In this document: one piece after another, positions 23,260 to 32,910 of the stretch
Position numbering within the stretch: the stretch's first letter is position 1
How the letters are laid out: every line of letters starts with the position of its first letter
Source of the DNA: Lagierella sp.
GTDB taxonomy: Bacteria; Bacillota; Clostridia; Tissierellales; Peptoniphilaceae
Assembly: GCF_029983815.1 (NCBI RefSeq)
Contig: NZ_JASBYU010000005.1
Coordinates: 1 to 64,000, forward strand
Direction: 5' to 3'
DNA length: 64,000 nt
Program-made: the position numbers and the translations under genes
The notes under the pieces: model-generated
Databases searched by the model: none
Told to the model about the DNA's origin: nothing
Seen by the model: only the letters and a program-made list of their open reading frames with translations

Positions 23260-24066
23260 TTATAGCATAGGGTTCTTTATAGTATTCAAAAGAATTAATA
23301 AATTATCAAAATCTTGCTTATTAACACAGATGCTTTTGTTTTGCAACAAAGAGATAGATTCAGAGTAATAAAAATAGAAATTTTCATATTTATTAAACAT
23401 AATAGAATCTCTACAACACAAATAAAGCAAGCATAATTTACATTCATTAGATTTACAATCATCATACAACTTGGTCATAATTTCTAAATAAGAGGAATTA
23501 GATTTATTAGTTAATAAAATAATAGCGACTAGTATATATTCCTTCTGGAAATAATTATAATGATGTTTTGAGAAGTTGTTTAGATCTACATGAAATGTAT
23601 TCTTGAAATCGTTTATAAATTTGGAATCTTTAAAATTATTTAAGAGATAATATTTAAAACAAAATTCAAATAGTCTTTTATAGTTCTCGAAGTATTCTAG
23701 TAAAGTTACCTCAGAATTATTTTTAAGATATTGATCTGAAAATGTTCTTTCCTTTAAAACGTTAATGTTATTTTTTAATGTTTCAAAAAGAATTAATGAA
23801 AAATCCAAATTATTCATAATCAAGTATCGAATGGTTTGATAAATTATCATTTTTTCAAATTTAAAGGTTGTAGAATAAAATGACAATAAATCATGACCAG
23901 TAGCATATGATAGTTCAATCAAAGTATGTAAAGTAGGATTGAAGTTATGATTTAATAATTTGTTTAGCGTGTTCTTTGAAATAGAACATCTGGATACGAT
24001 TTCATCATAAGATAGACCTAATTGTGAAAAAAAATCTTTAAGTTTAGATTGTATATTATCTTTCAT
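23260..24066 (-). CDS. XRE-like HTH regulator of the lanthipeptide cluster
   Basis: A 268-residue protein with an N-terminal helix-turn-helix (about residues 8-55: LGLSYDEIVSRCSISKNTLN) and a long helical, Lys/Asn/Phe-rich C-terminal region that could be a ligand-sensing TPR-like domain. It is transcribed divergently from the lanthipeptide genes across a 331-bp intergenic region, which makes it the likely local regulator. It differs from the two XRE-TPR paralogues of the radical SAM locus in sequence. The start follows AGAGGTGATT on the minus strand. Codon use is very AT-rich, as in the rest of this cluster. Confidence 0.7.
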   Translation of the reverse strand: MKDNIQSKLKDFFSQLGLSYDEIVSRCSISKNTLNKLLNHNFNPTLHTLIELSYATGHDLLSFYSTTFKFEKMIIYQTIRYLIMNNLDFSLILFETLKNNINVLKERTFSDQYLKNNSEVTLLEYFENYKRLFEFCFKYYLLNNFKDSKFINDFKNTFHVDLNNFSKHHYNYFQKEYILVAIILLTNKSNSSYLEIMTKLYDDCKSNECKLCLLYLCCRDSIMFNKYENFYFYYSESISLLQNKSICVNKQDFDNLLILLNTIKNPML

Positions 24067-24397
24067 AAATCACCTCTAAAATTTACTTCAAGTTGATGAT
24101 ACCCATATCTATAATCTTGAAACAAAAGTATTTAAAAATCTAATAAATTAAAAAAACAGAGAAAGAAAAAGCAATAAAGTAGTATAAAAATTTACCAAAT
24201 TTAAAAATTTTAACCAAATACAGCTATAATAATAAGAAAAACAGATATAGGATTAGTAAAAAAGAGAAAAATATCAAAAATTTAGTAAAATAACGGCGAA
24301 TTTCCATAACACTAAATTGTGTTGAATTTCTATCTCTACTTTATTACTATAAATTTAAGAAGTTTTATCACGCTGTAAGGATAGGAGGAAGTTTTAT
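24067..24397. promoter_or_regulatory. Divergent control region of the lanthipeptide cluster
   Basis: A 331-bp, extremely AT-rich spacer. A TATAAT (24225-24230) is preceded by two direct copies of ACCAAAT (24194-24200 and 24213-24219), 19 bases apart and flanking a poor -35 position. This is a plausible activator site. The precursor would then have a leader of about 160 bases. A small hairpin AACAC-TAAATT-GTGTT lies near 24310. Confidence 0.4.
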
Positions 24398-24616
24398 ATG
24401 AGTCAATTTGAAGATTTTAAATTAAATGTAAATTTTAGTGCAAAAGAAAGAAATGGAGGAGGGACAAATAGTTCTAATCCTTGCTGGAGTATATCAACAT
24501 ATATTTCAAATAGTGTAATTAATGGTGGGTGTATGAGTGTTAATAAAAACTGTAGTTCAGGTGGAGGAGCATCTGTTTGTACCCCTTGTAGCTCTTCAAG
24601 AGCAGTAGTACGATAA
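24398..24616 (+). CDS. Class I lanthipeptide precursor (LanA)
   Basis: A 72-residue peptide immediately upstream of lanB. The leader part has DFKLNVNFSAKE, reminiscent of the FNLD-box of class I leaders. It is followed by GGG and a Ser/Thr/Cys-rich core with five Cys (in NPCWS, GGCMS, KNCSS, SVCTP and TPCSS). The many Ser/Thr and five Cys can supply up to five (methyl)lanthionines plus extra dehydro residues. The C-terminus is SSSRAVVR. Start ATG after ATAGGAGGAAG. The cleavage site and ring pattern are unknown; the core does not match a lantibiotic I can name. Confidence 0.85.
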   Translation: MSQFEDFKLNVNFSAKERNGGGTNSSNPCWSISTYISNSVINGGCMSVNKNCSSGGGASVCTPCSSSRAVVR

Positions 24617-24635
24617 AAAAATAGGAGAATAAATT

Positions 24636-27600
24636 GTGTATACTTGTTTAAGAAATTATATTGTGAGAACACCGGTTTTAAGTTTTGATGTATTTGAGAA
24701 ATATTCAAATTCAATATTTGATAATGCTAGACTTTGTAATAGTATGTTAGATTTGATGGCATACTCTAATTACAATTTTGTTGACTTCTGTAGAAAAAAC
24801 GGTTGGAATAAAAACACGAAAGAAACTTTTTTGAAGTATTTGATTAGAATGTCAACTAGGACTACTCCATTAGCTAATTTAACAAATCTATCGATTCAAG
24901 AATATGCAAAGAAGAAAAGCATATTACTGAATGATAAGAATGTAATAAGAGTTTTATATGATATGGAGTGGTTATTTAAACTTACAATTAAACTTGAACA
25001 AGATATGGAAATCTTAAAAGATATTAGGCTTCAGATTAATCCCTCTTTATATTTAAGAAAAGAGAGAGTGGTCTTACCATTTGCTTTTCAAAATGATAAT
25101 AATTCAGTAACACTATCAGGCAAGAAAGAAACTGACAAAAATTTCTCTTTAGATTTCGTTTTTGACGAGCTTATTAAAGAAAAAACAATTAAATTCTCTG
25201 ATTTAGAAAGTAAAGTAAAAAATAAATTTAAAGATATTCCAGAAAGCGTGATAAAAAACTTCTTGTTTAGTCTAGTTAAGGAAGGTTTTATAGTAACTGA
25301 ACTTAAAGAATTTCAGTATCAAGAAAATCCTATAAACAAGATTATTAATTTACTAAGAAATCAAGAGAAAGGAAAAGGACATTATTATGCGATATGTAAC
25401 AAACTGTGTGAAATAGAAAAACTGACTTGTGAGATTAACAAAAAAGGGATTATTACTTTAGAAGAATTTATAAAAATTACAGAAAAAATGGAAAAGATTG
25501 TAAAAAATAAAAGGTATCTAAATATTTTATCAAGACATTCTCATAGTACAGTATTAAAATTAGAAGAAGAGTACAAGGTTGAATTTAATAAATTGGGTTT
25601 AATCTTAGATAGTTTAGCTTTAAATGACAATATAACTCCTGAAATTGAAAGTTACAAAAACAAATTTTTAGAAAAATTTGATGAATATTCCAATGTGCCT
25701 TTATTAAAGTTTTTAGACGATATAGAAGGAGTTGGTAATTTATACAACAATAGGACAATGCTAAATGAAAATAATAATTCTAAAAACCTAAAAGAGTTTT
25801 TAATGAACAAAGTTGTATTAAGTGGTGGGGAACGTATAGAATTAACGCAAAAAGACTTTGAAAAATTAAGAGAGTCTATGAGTATAACTTCAAATTATGC
25901 TAACGACATTGCTATTAATCTAAATATTATTAAGGAAAATAAAAATACAATACTTGAAATAGGACCTAATATAGGTTCAAGAAGTGCTTTTGCATCATTA
26001 AATAGATTTTATACCGTCCTAGAAGAAAAAGAACAAAAGATACTCGACAAATTTTATAGTCAAAAACAAAAAGAATTATTTAAAAATTATATTACTGTAG
26101 ACCTTAAAGAGATTGGTCTTTATCCTAGCGCTATGAATATCTCAAACACTAAGAGAAATTATAGCTTTTATATAAACATAAATAACTTTACAAGAATAGA
26201 TGATGATCACAATTTGAATCTTGAAAATATATATGTATCTTATAGTAAAAAAATGGACAAGTTATTTTTAATTGAAGAAAATGGGTGTGTGATTAAAGTT
26301 GTCAATGATAGTATGTTGAATGACGCGACTATGTCCTATATATCAAGATTCCTTATTGAGGTTTCAAATGCTTATGAGACAACTCCATTAGAAGGTTTAT
26401 ATTCAATAGAAAATGGCTTGAATTTAAATCATATACCTGAGATAAGATATAAGAATTTTATTCTAGGAAGAGAAAAATGGAAAATTAAAAAAGAAGATAT
26501 TATAAGCCTCGACTTTAACCAATTCAAAAACTATATAAGTGAATTCATAAAAAATAATGGGATAAATACTAGAGTCTATATTAAAGAACTTGACAAGAAT
26601 TTGTTATTGGATTTAAAAAAAGTTGAATTTAATAGAATCTTATTTAAATATCTAAGAAATATGAAACAGCCATTCACTTATTTAATAAAATCATATTTTA
26701 ATGGTAGAGAAAATTGTTATTTTTCGTATAATAACAAGGCATACATTGGAGAGCTTGTTATACCATTCCGTTTAAAAGATAGAGATGATAGTGCTAGTTA
26801 TGGGTTAAGTCAGGAAAAGACTTTTGAAAATCCAGCGCTTATAAATAAATATGAAATGGTAATCGACGATACATGGCTTTATTATGAAATTTATACTGCT
26901 TTTGATTTAATAGATGAGATTATCAAAAATCATTTTAAAAGATTTGCAGATAAATTTCTAAATCCAACAAATAAAAAATATTTTTTTATTCGATATAGAG
27001 AAAATGAAGATGAGATACGTATTAGAGTAAAAAAAGAACCTAAAAACTATATATCAGATGATTATAATTTAAATGACTTTTGTAGAGAATTGGTAGATAA
27101 AGGACTGGCATCTTCGTTTTCAAAGAAAAATTATAAACCAGAAATTTATAGATATGGAGGTGAGGATGCTATAAAATTAGCAGAAAGTTTGTTTTGGTTT
27201 GACAGTAAATTTTGCATAGAAACGATAAATCAAACTGATGAAAAATATAATATAATAACATTAGGTATTTTTGAAATAATCAATGCATATAATAGCATCA
27301 TAGGGTTTAGTGATGCTGAAATTAATAGTATAGTAGATAAAAGGGAGTATAGGAAAGAATACAACAAACGAAAGAAAGATATAGTCAACAAAATAAAGGA
27401 ATATGAATTAAACGATAGTAAGTTTAAAAAAATTAAATATGAAAGGTATAAAGGATATGTTGACTACTTTACCTTTATAAAACAAAACAAAATCAATTTA
27501 ACAAATACAGTTATAGATATATTGATATCTGTCATACATATGTTTTGTAATCGTATGGATGGGAGACTTGAAGTAGAAAAAAGATGTTTGAATTATGCGG

Positions 27601-27650
27601 TAAGACTATTTATAGAAGAAAGGAATAAACGTTTATATGCAAAATGTTAA
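24636..27650 (+). CDS. lanB: Class I lanthipeptide dehydratase LanB
   Basis: A 1004-residue full-length LanB. The N-terminal glutamylation domain carries the RMSTRTTPLANLTNL signature near residue 70. The C-terminal SpaB_C-type elimination domain has FFIRYRENEDEIRIRVK near residue 790 and a YRYGGEDA segment. It uses glutamyl-tRNA to dehydrate Ser/Thr in the precursor. GTG start after AATAGGAGAATAAATT, only 19 bases after the precursor stop codon. It overlaps lanC by 14 bases. Product specificity is inferred from the operon. Confidence 0.9.
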   Translation: MYTCLRNYIVRTPVLSFDVFEKYSNSIFDNARLCNSMLDLMAYSNYNFVDFCRKNGWNKNTKETFLKYLIRMSTRTTPLANLTNLSIQEYAKKKSILLNDKNVIRVLYDMEWLFKLTIKLEQDMEILKDIRLQINPSLYLRKERVVLPFAFQNDNNSVTLSGKKETDKNFSLDFVFDELIKEKTIKFSDLESKVKNKFKDIPESVIKNFLFSLVKEGFIVTELKEFQYQENPINKIINLLRNQEKGKGHYYAICNKLCEIEKLTCEINKKGIITLEEFIKITEKMEKIVKNKRYLNILSRHSHSTVLKLEEEYKVEFNKLGLILDSLALNDNITPEIESYKNKFLEKFDEYSNVPLLKFLDDIEGVGNLYNNRTMLNENNNSKNLKEFLMNKVVLSGGERIELTQKDFEKLRESMSITSNYANDIAINLNIIKENKNTILEIGPNIGSRSAFASLNRFYTVLEEKEQKILDKFYSQKQKELFKNYITVDLKEIGLYPSAMNISNTKRNYSFYININNFTRIDDDHNLNLENIYVSYSKKMDKLFLIEENGCVIKVVNDSMLNDATMSYISRFLIEVSNAYETTPLEGLYSIENGLNLNHIPEIRYKNFILGREKWKIKKEDIISLDFNQFKNYISEFIKNNGINTRVYIKELDKNLLLDLKKVEFNRILFKYLRNMKQPFTYLIKSYFNGRENCYFSYNNKAYIGELVIPFRLKDRDDSASYGLSQEKTFENPALINKYEMVIDDTWLYYEIYTAFDLIDEIIKNHFKRFADKFLNPTNKKYFFIRYRENEDEIRIRVKKEPKNYISDDYNLNDFCRELVDKGLASSFSKKNYKPEIYRYGGEDAIKLAESLFWFDSKFCIETINQTDEKYNIITLGIFEIINAYNSIIGFSDAEINSIVDKREYRKEYNKRKKDIVNKIKEYELNDSKFKKIKYERYKGYVDYFTFIKQNKINLTNTVIDILISVIHMFCNRMDGRLEVEKRCLNYAVRLFIEERNKRLYAKC

Positions 27651-28986
27651 TGATAAAAAACAATTAATAACTCTGTTTAATAAAAGAAAGTGTAATCCAA
27701 AAGAAATAATAGGAAGTAAAATAATAAATTTCTATTTTAGTAAGATTGATGAAGATACGCTATCTTTTGATGAGATTTCTCCTACAGAATTGCCACAGAT
27801 TTTGTTAAGTTTTATTACTATGTATGAATATTATAATGATAAAAAAAAGTGGGAGAATAATGTAAAAAAAATTTTGGCACAACTTATTAAAAATATCGAA
27901 AGAGGGAAGTATATCAGAAATATAAGTATATTTGGGGGGCTTTCTATGATAGACTTATGCCTAGGTAAATTATTAAATATTGTGCCTGAATTACTAAAGT
28001 TAAGGACACAAATACATAGTATATTTCTAGAAGAATCAAACAGGTTCATAAACTTTTGCCTTGCAAATTTAGAAAATTTAAATTTTGGTATGTATGATTT
28101 GGTTTTAGGTTCTAGTGGGATAGCTTTAAATATTCTATTAAGCAATAAAATTACAGAACATGATTATAGGATATTAAAGAAATTGCTTTTATATTTTTCA
28201 ATATTATCATATAAAAAATACAACAAAAAATTTGATGCTATGATTCCTAGATGGACCATTAGTCAAGAGAACCAATTTAGAGAAGATGAAAAAATAAATT
28301 TCCAATATGGGAATATTAATTATGGAGTAGCACATGGAATGATAGGGCCTCTAGTTATTATGAGTAAATGTTATTTCGCTAACATATATGATGATCTAGT
28401 AAAAGAACCGATTTCTTATATTTGTGAATTATACAAAGAACATAACATTAAAGAAAGCAATATATTTTTTTGGCCTACACAACAAAAAATGGAAAACTAT
28501 ATTGTGAACAATAATATAGACAATTACAGAAATAGAAAAAGTAGCTGGTGCTATGGGAATGCGGGTATTGCAAAAGCTTTATATCAAGTTGGTAAACTTA
28601 CAGGCGATGAAGATTTAATAGAAATATCTAAGACTACTTTAAAAGGAATAGCAAATCAAACATTAGATGAGGATAATTTAAATAATGTTATAATTTGCCA
28701 TGGATATGCTGGTCTAATGTTGATATTGAATGAGTTTAGTAAAGAAATCGATGACTTGGAGATTAAATACAAAAAAGACCTGCTTTTTGAGAAGATTACA
28801 AAATCTTTTAAAGCTGATTCAAAATATGGTTTTATATCTCAAGATGAAATTTATGAAAATGAGAGATGGGAAATAGCAACATCCGAAAGTCTAGATATCC
28901 TTGAAGGTTCTACAGGAGTAATATTGGCGATAACAAATTACTTTGATAAAGAAAGCGATCTTTGCAAAATATTATTAATGGGATAA
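27637..28986 (+). CDS. lanC: Lanthionine cyclase LanC
   Basis: A 449-residue alpha-toroid cyclase that joins Cys thiols to dehydrated residues. Zinc ligands are visible as Cys in SSWCYGNAGIAKAL and Cys-His in IICHGYAGLM; the catalytic-type His is in YGVAHGMIGPL. The GxxG turns expected of LanC are present. The start overlaps the end of lanB, implying translational coupling. The normal partner proteins (LanA and LanB) are adjacent. Confidence 0.9.
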   Translation: MQNVNDKKQLITLFNKRKCNPKEIIGSKIINFYFSKIDEDTLSFDEISPTELPQILLSFITMYEYYNDKKKWENNVKKILAQLIKNIERGKYIRNISIFGGLSMIDLCLGKLLNIVPELLKLRTQIHSIFLEESNRFINFCLANLENLNFGMYDLVLGSSGIALNILLSNKITEHDYRILKKLLLYFSILSYKKYNKKFDAMIPRWTISQENQFREDEKINFQYGNINYGVAHGMIGPLVIMSKCYFANIYDDLVKEPISYICELYKEHNIKESNIFFWPTQQKMENYIVNNNIDNYRNRKSSWCYGNAGIAKALYQVGKLTGDEDLIEISKTTLKGIANQTLDEDNLNNVIICHGYAGLMLILNEFSKEIDDLEIKYKKDLLFEKITKSFKADSKYGFISQDEIYENERWEIATSESLDILEGSTGVILAITNYFDKESDLCKILLMG

Positions 28987-28988
28987 CA

Positions 28989-29702
28989 ATGGAAGAGATA
29001 AAGATAAGTATTATTGTCGGAACTAATAACAATCCATCAAAAACGTGGGGTAAATTGTACAATATATTCAAAGACATAAAAAATAGATTACTAGAACAAA
29101 AGTTAAATATTTGCATATATTCTCTGTCAGGCATGGATATTAGTATGTGTAGAGGATGTAATTCGTGTTTTTATCTTGGTAAATGCAAATATTTTCAAGA
29201 TGAGCTAAGTTCTATAATACACGATATAAAAAGTTCAGACATAGTTATTTTAGCCTCTCCAGTATATTTAAATAATATTACAGGAATATGCAAAAATTTT
29301 TTGGATAGAATGGCATACTTAACCCATATTTTATATTTCAGGAAAAAGCTCGGTATAGTTTTTACTTATGGCTCAAGAAGTTATACCGGAGTTGCAAATG
29401 AATATTTAGAAATGGTAATGAATTATTTTGGGATAAGAGTAGTTTTAAATGAAAAATTACAAGAATATGAAAATGATTTCAAATTGGAAAATCTAAAAAT
29501 AGTAATATTAAAATACATTAGAGAATTAAAAGGGAAAAAGACAATTCATTCGAATGAGATACTTAATAATATATACAAAAATATTAGAAATGAATTTAGA
29601 GTTTATAAGAAAGAAAAAAATGGATTTGTATATGATTACTGGACAAATCATAAAATAGATCAATATAGCAGTTTTGAGGAGTTAATCGATAATGAAAAAT
29701 AA
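28989..29702 (+). CDS. Flavodoxin-fold NAD(P)H oxidoreductase with CX2CX2CX5C motif
   Basis: A 237-residue protein of the FMN-reductase / iron-sulfur-flavoprotein superfamily. The N-terminal phosphate-binding loop is IIVGTNNNPSKTWGK. The motif CRGCNSCFYLGKC (CX2CX2CX5C) resembles the compact 4Fe-4S motif of Isf proteins. ILASPVYLNNITG is the usual flavin-loop region. An upstream ATG at 28962 is possible; I prefer 28989, just after the lanC stop codon. Its place between lanC and the transporter suggests a tailoring reductase, for example acting on dehydroalanine. That role is inference. Confidence 0.7.
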   Translation: MEEIKISIIVGTNNNPSKTWGKLYNIFKDIKNRLLEQKLNICIYSLSGMDISMCRGCNSCFYLGKCKYFQDELSSIIHDIKSSDIVILASPVYLNNITGICKNFLDRMAYLTHILYFRKKLGIVFTYGSRSYTGVANEYLEMVMNYFGIRVVLNEKLQEYENDFKLENLKIVILKYIRELKGKKTIHSNEILNNIYKNIRNEFRVYKKEKNGFVYDYWTNHKIDQYSSFEELIDNEK

Positions 29703-31365
29703 ACTCAAAAGTGAAATGTTAAAAATAACAAAAGGATTAATTTTTTCAACTAGCAGTATTCAAAAAATTGATAGGTGGTACATACCAATTGTATACTTAT
29801 CTAACATAATATCTAATGTGTTACAAATAATGGTAACTTATACAATAAAACTAATAATAAGTTCACTAATAAACAACAACGCAAGAACATTTTATTCTTG
29901 TATTGGCGCTCTATTTACTATTTCGACTATTGTAATAACAGTTAATTCGATATTATTATATAAGATTATTCCTGCTATTGACTTAAAAATAACAAAGGAA
30001 CTTAAGAACAATATATATAGAATAAATTACCAAAAGAGTTATGATGAATTTTCTAATATTCAATATAAAAACGAGTACTTCTTCGCATTAGAAAACATAG
30101 AGCAAATAAAAAGTGTTCATCATATACTAAGTTCAATTTTTGCAAGTATAGTTGGATCTATAGGAGTATTGATAATAATCAGAAATTTTAATATTAGTAT
30201 TATTTCTGTTATATTAATCGGTTCGATATTGTCAGCTACATGTAAAATAAAAAAAGAAAAACATGCTTTAAATAAAACTATAACAGAAATAAGCTCGAAC
30301 AGAGAATTAAAATATATTGATATAATTTTATATTCTGATGAATATGCTAAAGAATTACGTGCAAGAAATTTAGGAATCATTTTAGAAAACATCACAAAGA
30401 TATATAAAAATCTAACTATAAATATAAGAAAATGGTCTAGTAAATTAATTTTTTTTGACTTAATCTCAAATATTTCATCACAATGGATGATTTTAATTGC
30501 AATAATTATTTTGGGAGTAGAAACCTTAAATCATAATTTAAATATAGGCAGTTTTGTTATGCTCGTTACGGCAGTACAGCAGATTTCTGGCTCATTATTA
30601 AACATTTTACAAGGGTTTCCAAATCTAGTTTCTTCATCATTATCACTAAATAAACTAATGGATTATATAAAGAAAAACAAATCGGTTATTAAGAAGAATC
30701 AATTGTATAAAATTAAAAGCATATCATTTAAAAATGTACATTTCAGATATGATGAATTCAATGAAATATTTCAAAAATTAAATCTTAATATTTTAGAGAA
30801 AGATAAGAAAATTTTAATTAAGGGCAAAAATGGTATAGGAAAATCGACTTTGATTATGCTTATGTGTGGGTTAAATATTCCAGATAAAGGGAATATTTAT
30901 ATAAACAATACTGATATAATTTCGATAAATAAAGCCAGTTTAGTAAAAGAAATTGATGTGATTTTTTAAGATTATAAATTTTTTTCTGGAAGCATATTAA
31001 GAAATATTGTCGACGATATGGATAAAGTAAATTATCATAGATTATATGAAGCTTTAGAGATAGTAGGAATGCGAGAAAAGATAAATAAATTGCCACAAAA
31101 ATTAAATACAAATTTATTTAATGAAAAGGAAAATAGCGGCACTGGATTTTCAAAGGGTGAATTACAAAGATTAGCAATTGCAAGAACGCTTTACACTGAT
31201 AGTAGTTTGGTAATTGCTGATGAATGTTTTAGTTATTGTGATAAAGAATTACGAAAAAAGAAATTTGAAATTATTGATAAATTAGCAGAAAAGAAAAAGG
31301 TAGTATATATTTCGCATCAACATTTAGATGAAACAAAATTTGATAAAGTTATTAGTTTAAATTGA
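29692..31365 (+). pseudogene. Lanthipeptide ABC transporter LanT, interrupted by an in-frame TAA
   Basis: A reading frame of 557 codons split by one stop codon (TAA, 30967-30969). Before it: about six membrane helices (residues ~25-300) and a Walker A KGKNGIGKST near residue 377, ending in DVIF. After it, in the same frame: DYKFFSGSIL, signature FSKGELQRLAIA, Walker B SLVIADECFS and H-loop ISHQH. The stop replaces the Q-loop glutamine of the usual VFQD motif, a CAA to TAA change. All other motifs are intact, so the loss is recent, or the stop is read through, or it is a sequencing error. There is no C39 peptidase domain. Confidence 0.85.
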
Positions 31366-31391
31366 CATCTAGGTTAAATTGAATAATTTAA

Positions 31392-31442
31392 TTGAAAGAT
31401 GTATAATTTAATTAGAAGATTAAAAATCTTTCAAAATTTTTT
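31392..31442 (+). terminator. Terminator after the lanthipeptide cluster
   Basis: TTGAAAGAT (31392-31400) pairs with ATCTTTCAA (31426-31434), followed by AATTTTTT. Confidence 0.75.
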
Positions 31443-31457
31443 GTAAAGGAGACGAAT

Positions 31458-31691
31458 ATGGAAAAAAGGAAACAGTCTTTCTTAGTAAAGGCAGTGGGAA
31501 CGATTCTTTTGTTGGCCATACTCTTTTTCTTCAAGGGTATGAGAGTTGTCCAGCTGGGGGCAATAGGAGTGTTTCAATCATATTTGGTTTATGATGAATT
31601 GAAAGAACGAGGAAATGAAGATTTGACTTTGAGGCTAATAATCATGAATCTCATCTTCGACATGTTTATCATCTCCATTTTATGGAAGTAG
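31458..31691 (+). CDS. Small membrane protein, unknown function
   Basis: A 77-residue protein with a basic N-terminus and hydrophobic segments at about residues 10-30 and 58-75. Good AAGGAGACGAAT ribosome-binding site. It lies between the lanthipeptide terminator and folP. Its base composition is closer to housekeeping genes than to the lanthipeptide cluster, so I treat it as chromosomal backbone rather than an immunity protein. The family is not recognised. Confidence 0.6.
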   Translation: MEKRKQSFLVKAVGTILLLAILFFFKGMRVVQLGAIGVFQSYLVYDELKERGNEDLTLRLIIMNLIFDMFIISILWK

Positions 31692-31821
31692 GGCTAGGAA
31701 GGGGAACTGGGAAACCATTTCCTCTTTTTGCTTTAGGTTACGCAATTTTACAATTTTATGAATATGATGTATCTTTATCTTAGATGTGGCTCCATACATA
31801 ATAAGGAAGGTAGGAGATAAT

Positions 31822-32796
31822 ATGAAGAGAATATTTAAGTATAAAGAAAAAACTATTGAATCTGGAGGTTCTACAATTCTATGTGGAATTGTAAATGTGA
31901 CCCCGGACTCTTTTTCTGATGGTGGAAAATGGTTTGACCCTCAAAAGGCAATTGCCCATGGGCTAGAGCTTGTTGAACAAGGGGCGACAATGCTTGATAT
32001 AGGTGGAGAATCTACAAGACCGGGGGCTACGAAGGTGGAAGTAGAAGAGGAAATCAATAGGGTTATTCCGGTAATAAGAGGATTAAAGGAAAAAACCGAC
32101 GTGCTTATCTCAATTGACACATGGAAGAGTGAAGTTGCAAAAGCTGCAATTGAAGCTGGAGTAGATATTGTAAATGATATTACAGGACTTTTGGGAGACC
32201 CGGACATGGGAAGGGTTTTGGGAGAGTCAAATGTGGGAATTGTGGCAATGTTTAACCCTGTAATCCTAAGACCAAATCATCCTTCTTCAAAGGCCTTTAT
32301 GAGATTTGGTGGAGAGGGAGTCTTTACAAAGGATGAAGAGGACAAAGCCATGGATAAACTTTCAATTCTGGACTCTTGTAAATTGTACTTTGAAAAGACA
32401 CTTGCTGTAGCTTCAAAGTATAATATAGAAAAAGAGAGGATTATGCTAGATCCAGGAATTGGTTTTGGACTTACAAAGAGGGAAAATTTGGAATTGATAA
32501 AAAATTTTAAATTTATTCACGAATGGAATATGTTTGCCTTTATAGGTGTATCTAGAAAGAGATTTATAGTTAATATCCTACAAGAGTCAGGTTTTAATAT
32601 GGATTCTGCCACTGAAGAAGGGTTTACAAACAGAGATGATGGTTCAGCGGCTCTAACTGCCATAGCTGCAACAATGGGAGCGGAAGCTCTTAGAGTCCAC
32701 GTTATTCCAAGACATAAAATTGCAGCAGATATCGCCGACTCAGTAAGGATGGCAGAAAGCACAGAAGACATTAACTTCGAAGGATATAAAAACTAA
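31822..32796 (+). CDS. folP: Dihydropteroate synthase
   Basis: A 324-residue TIM-barrel enzyme joining pterin pyrophosphate with p-aminobenzoate; the sulfonamide target. Signatures: GIVNVTPDSFSDGG near the N-terminus, MLDIGGESTRPGA, SIDTWKSEVA, VNDITG, DPGIGFG, and VSRKRF. An in-frame ATG at 31786 exists, but TAGGAGATAAT places the start at 31822. There is an extra stretch after residue ~140 (FNPVILRPNHPSSKAFMRF) compared with short FolP proteins. It stands apart from the folE operon. Confidence 0.95.
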   Translation: MKRIFKYKEKTIESGGSTILCGIVNVTPDSFSDGGKWFDPQKAIAHGLELVEQGATMLDIGGESTRPGATKVEVEEEINRVIPVIRGLKEKTDVLISIDTWKSEVAKAAIEAGVDIVNDITGLLGDPDMGRVLGESNVGIVAMFNPVILRPNHPSSKAFMRFGGEGVFTKDEEDKAMDKLSILDSCKLYFEKTLAVASKYNIEKERIMLDPGIGFGLTKRENLELIKNFKFIHEWNMFAFIGVSRKRFIVNILQESGFNMDSATEEGFTNRDDGSAALTAIAATMGAEALRVHVIPRHKIAADIADSVRMAESTEDINFEGYKN

Positions 32797-32910
32797 GATA
32801 GGCGCTTATTTAGTTAATCAATCCAGTGGAAAAGGGATAATGTTGGTAAAAACTATCTGCCTCAAACCCTAAAATATGTTAAAATATAGTCGACAGAAAG
32901 GGTGGATGAG

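Noticed and set aside
23260..24066. Grouping this XRE-like protein with the two XRE-TPR paralogues
   Set aside because: The HTH and C-terminal sequences are clearly different, and no ACTACCCAA-type dyad occurs in its neighbourhood.
31458..31691. Lanthipeptide immunity protein
   Set aside because: It lies after the cluster terminator, has its own ribosome-binding site and a less AT-rich composition; nothing but proximity supports immunity.
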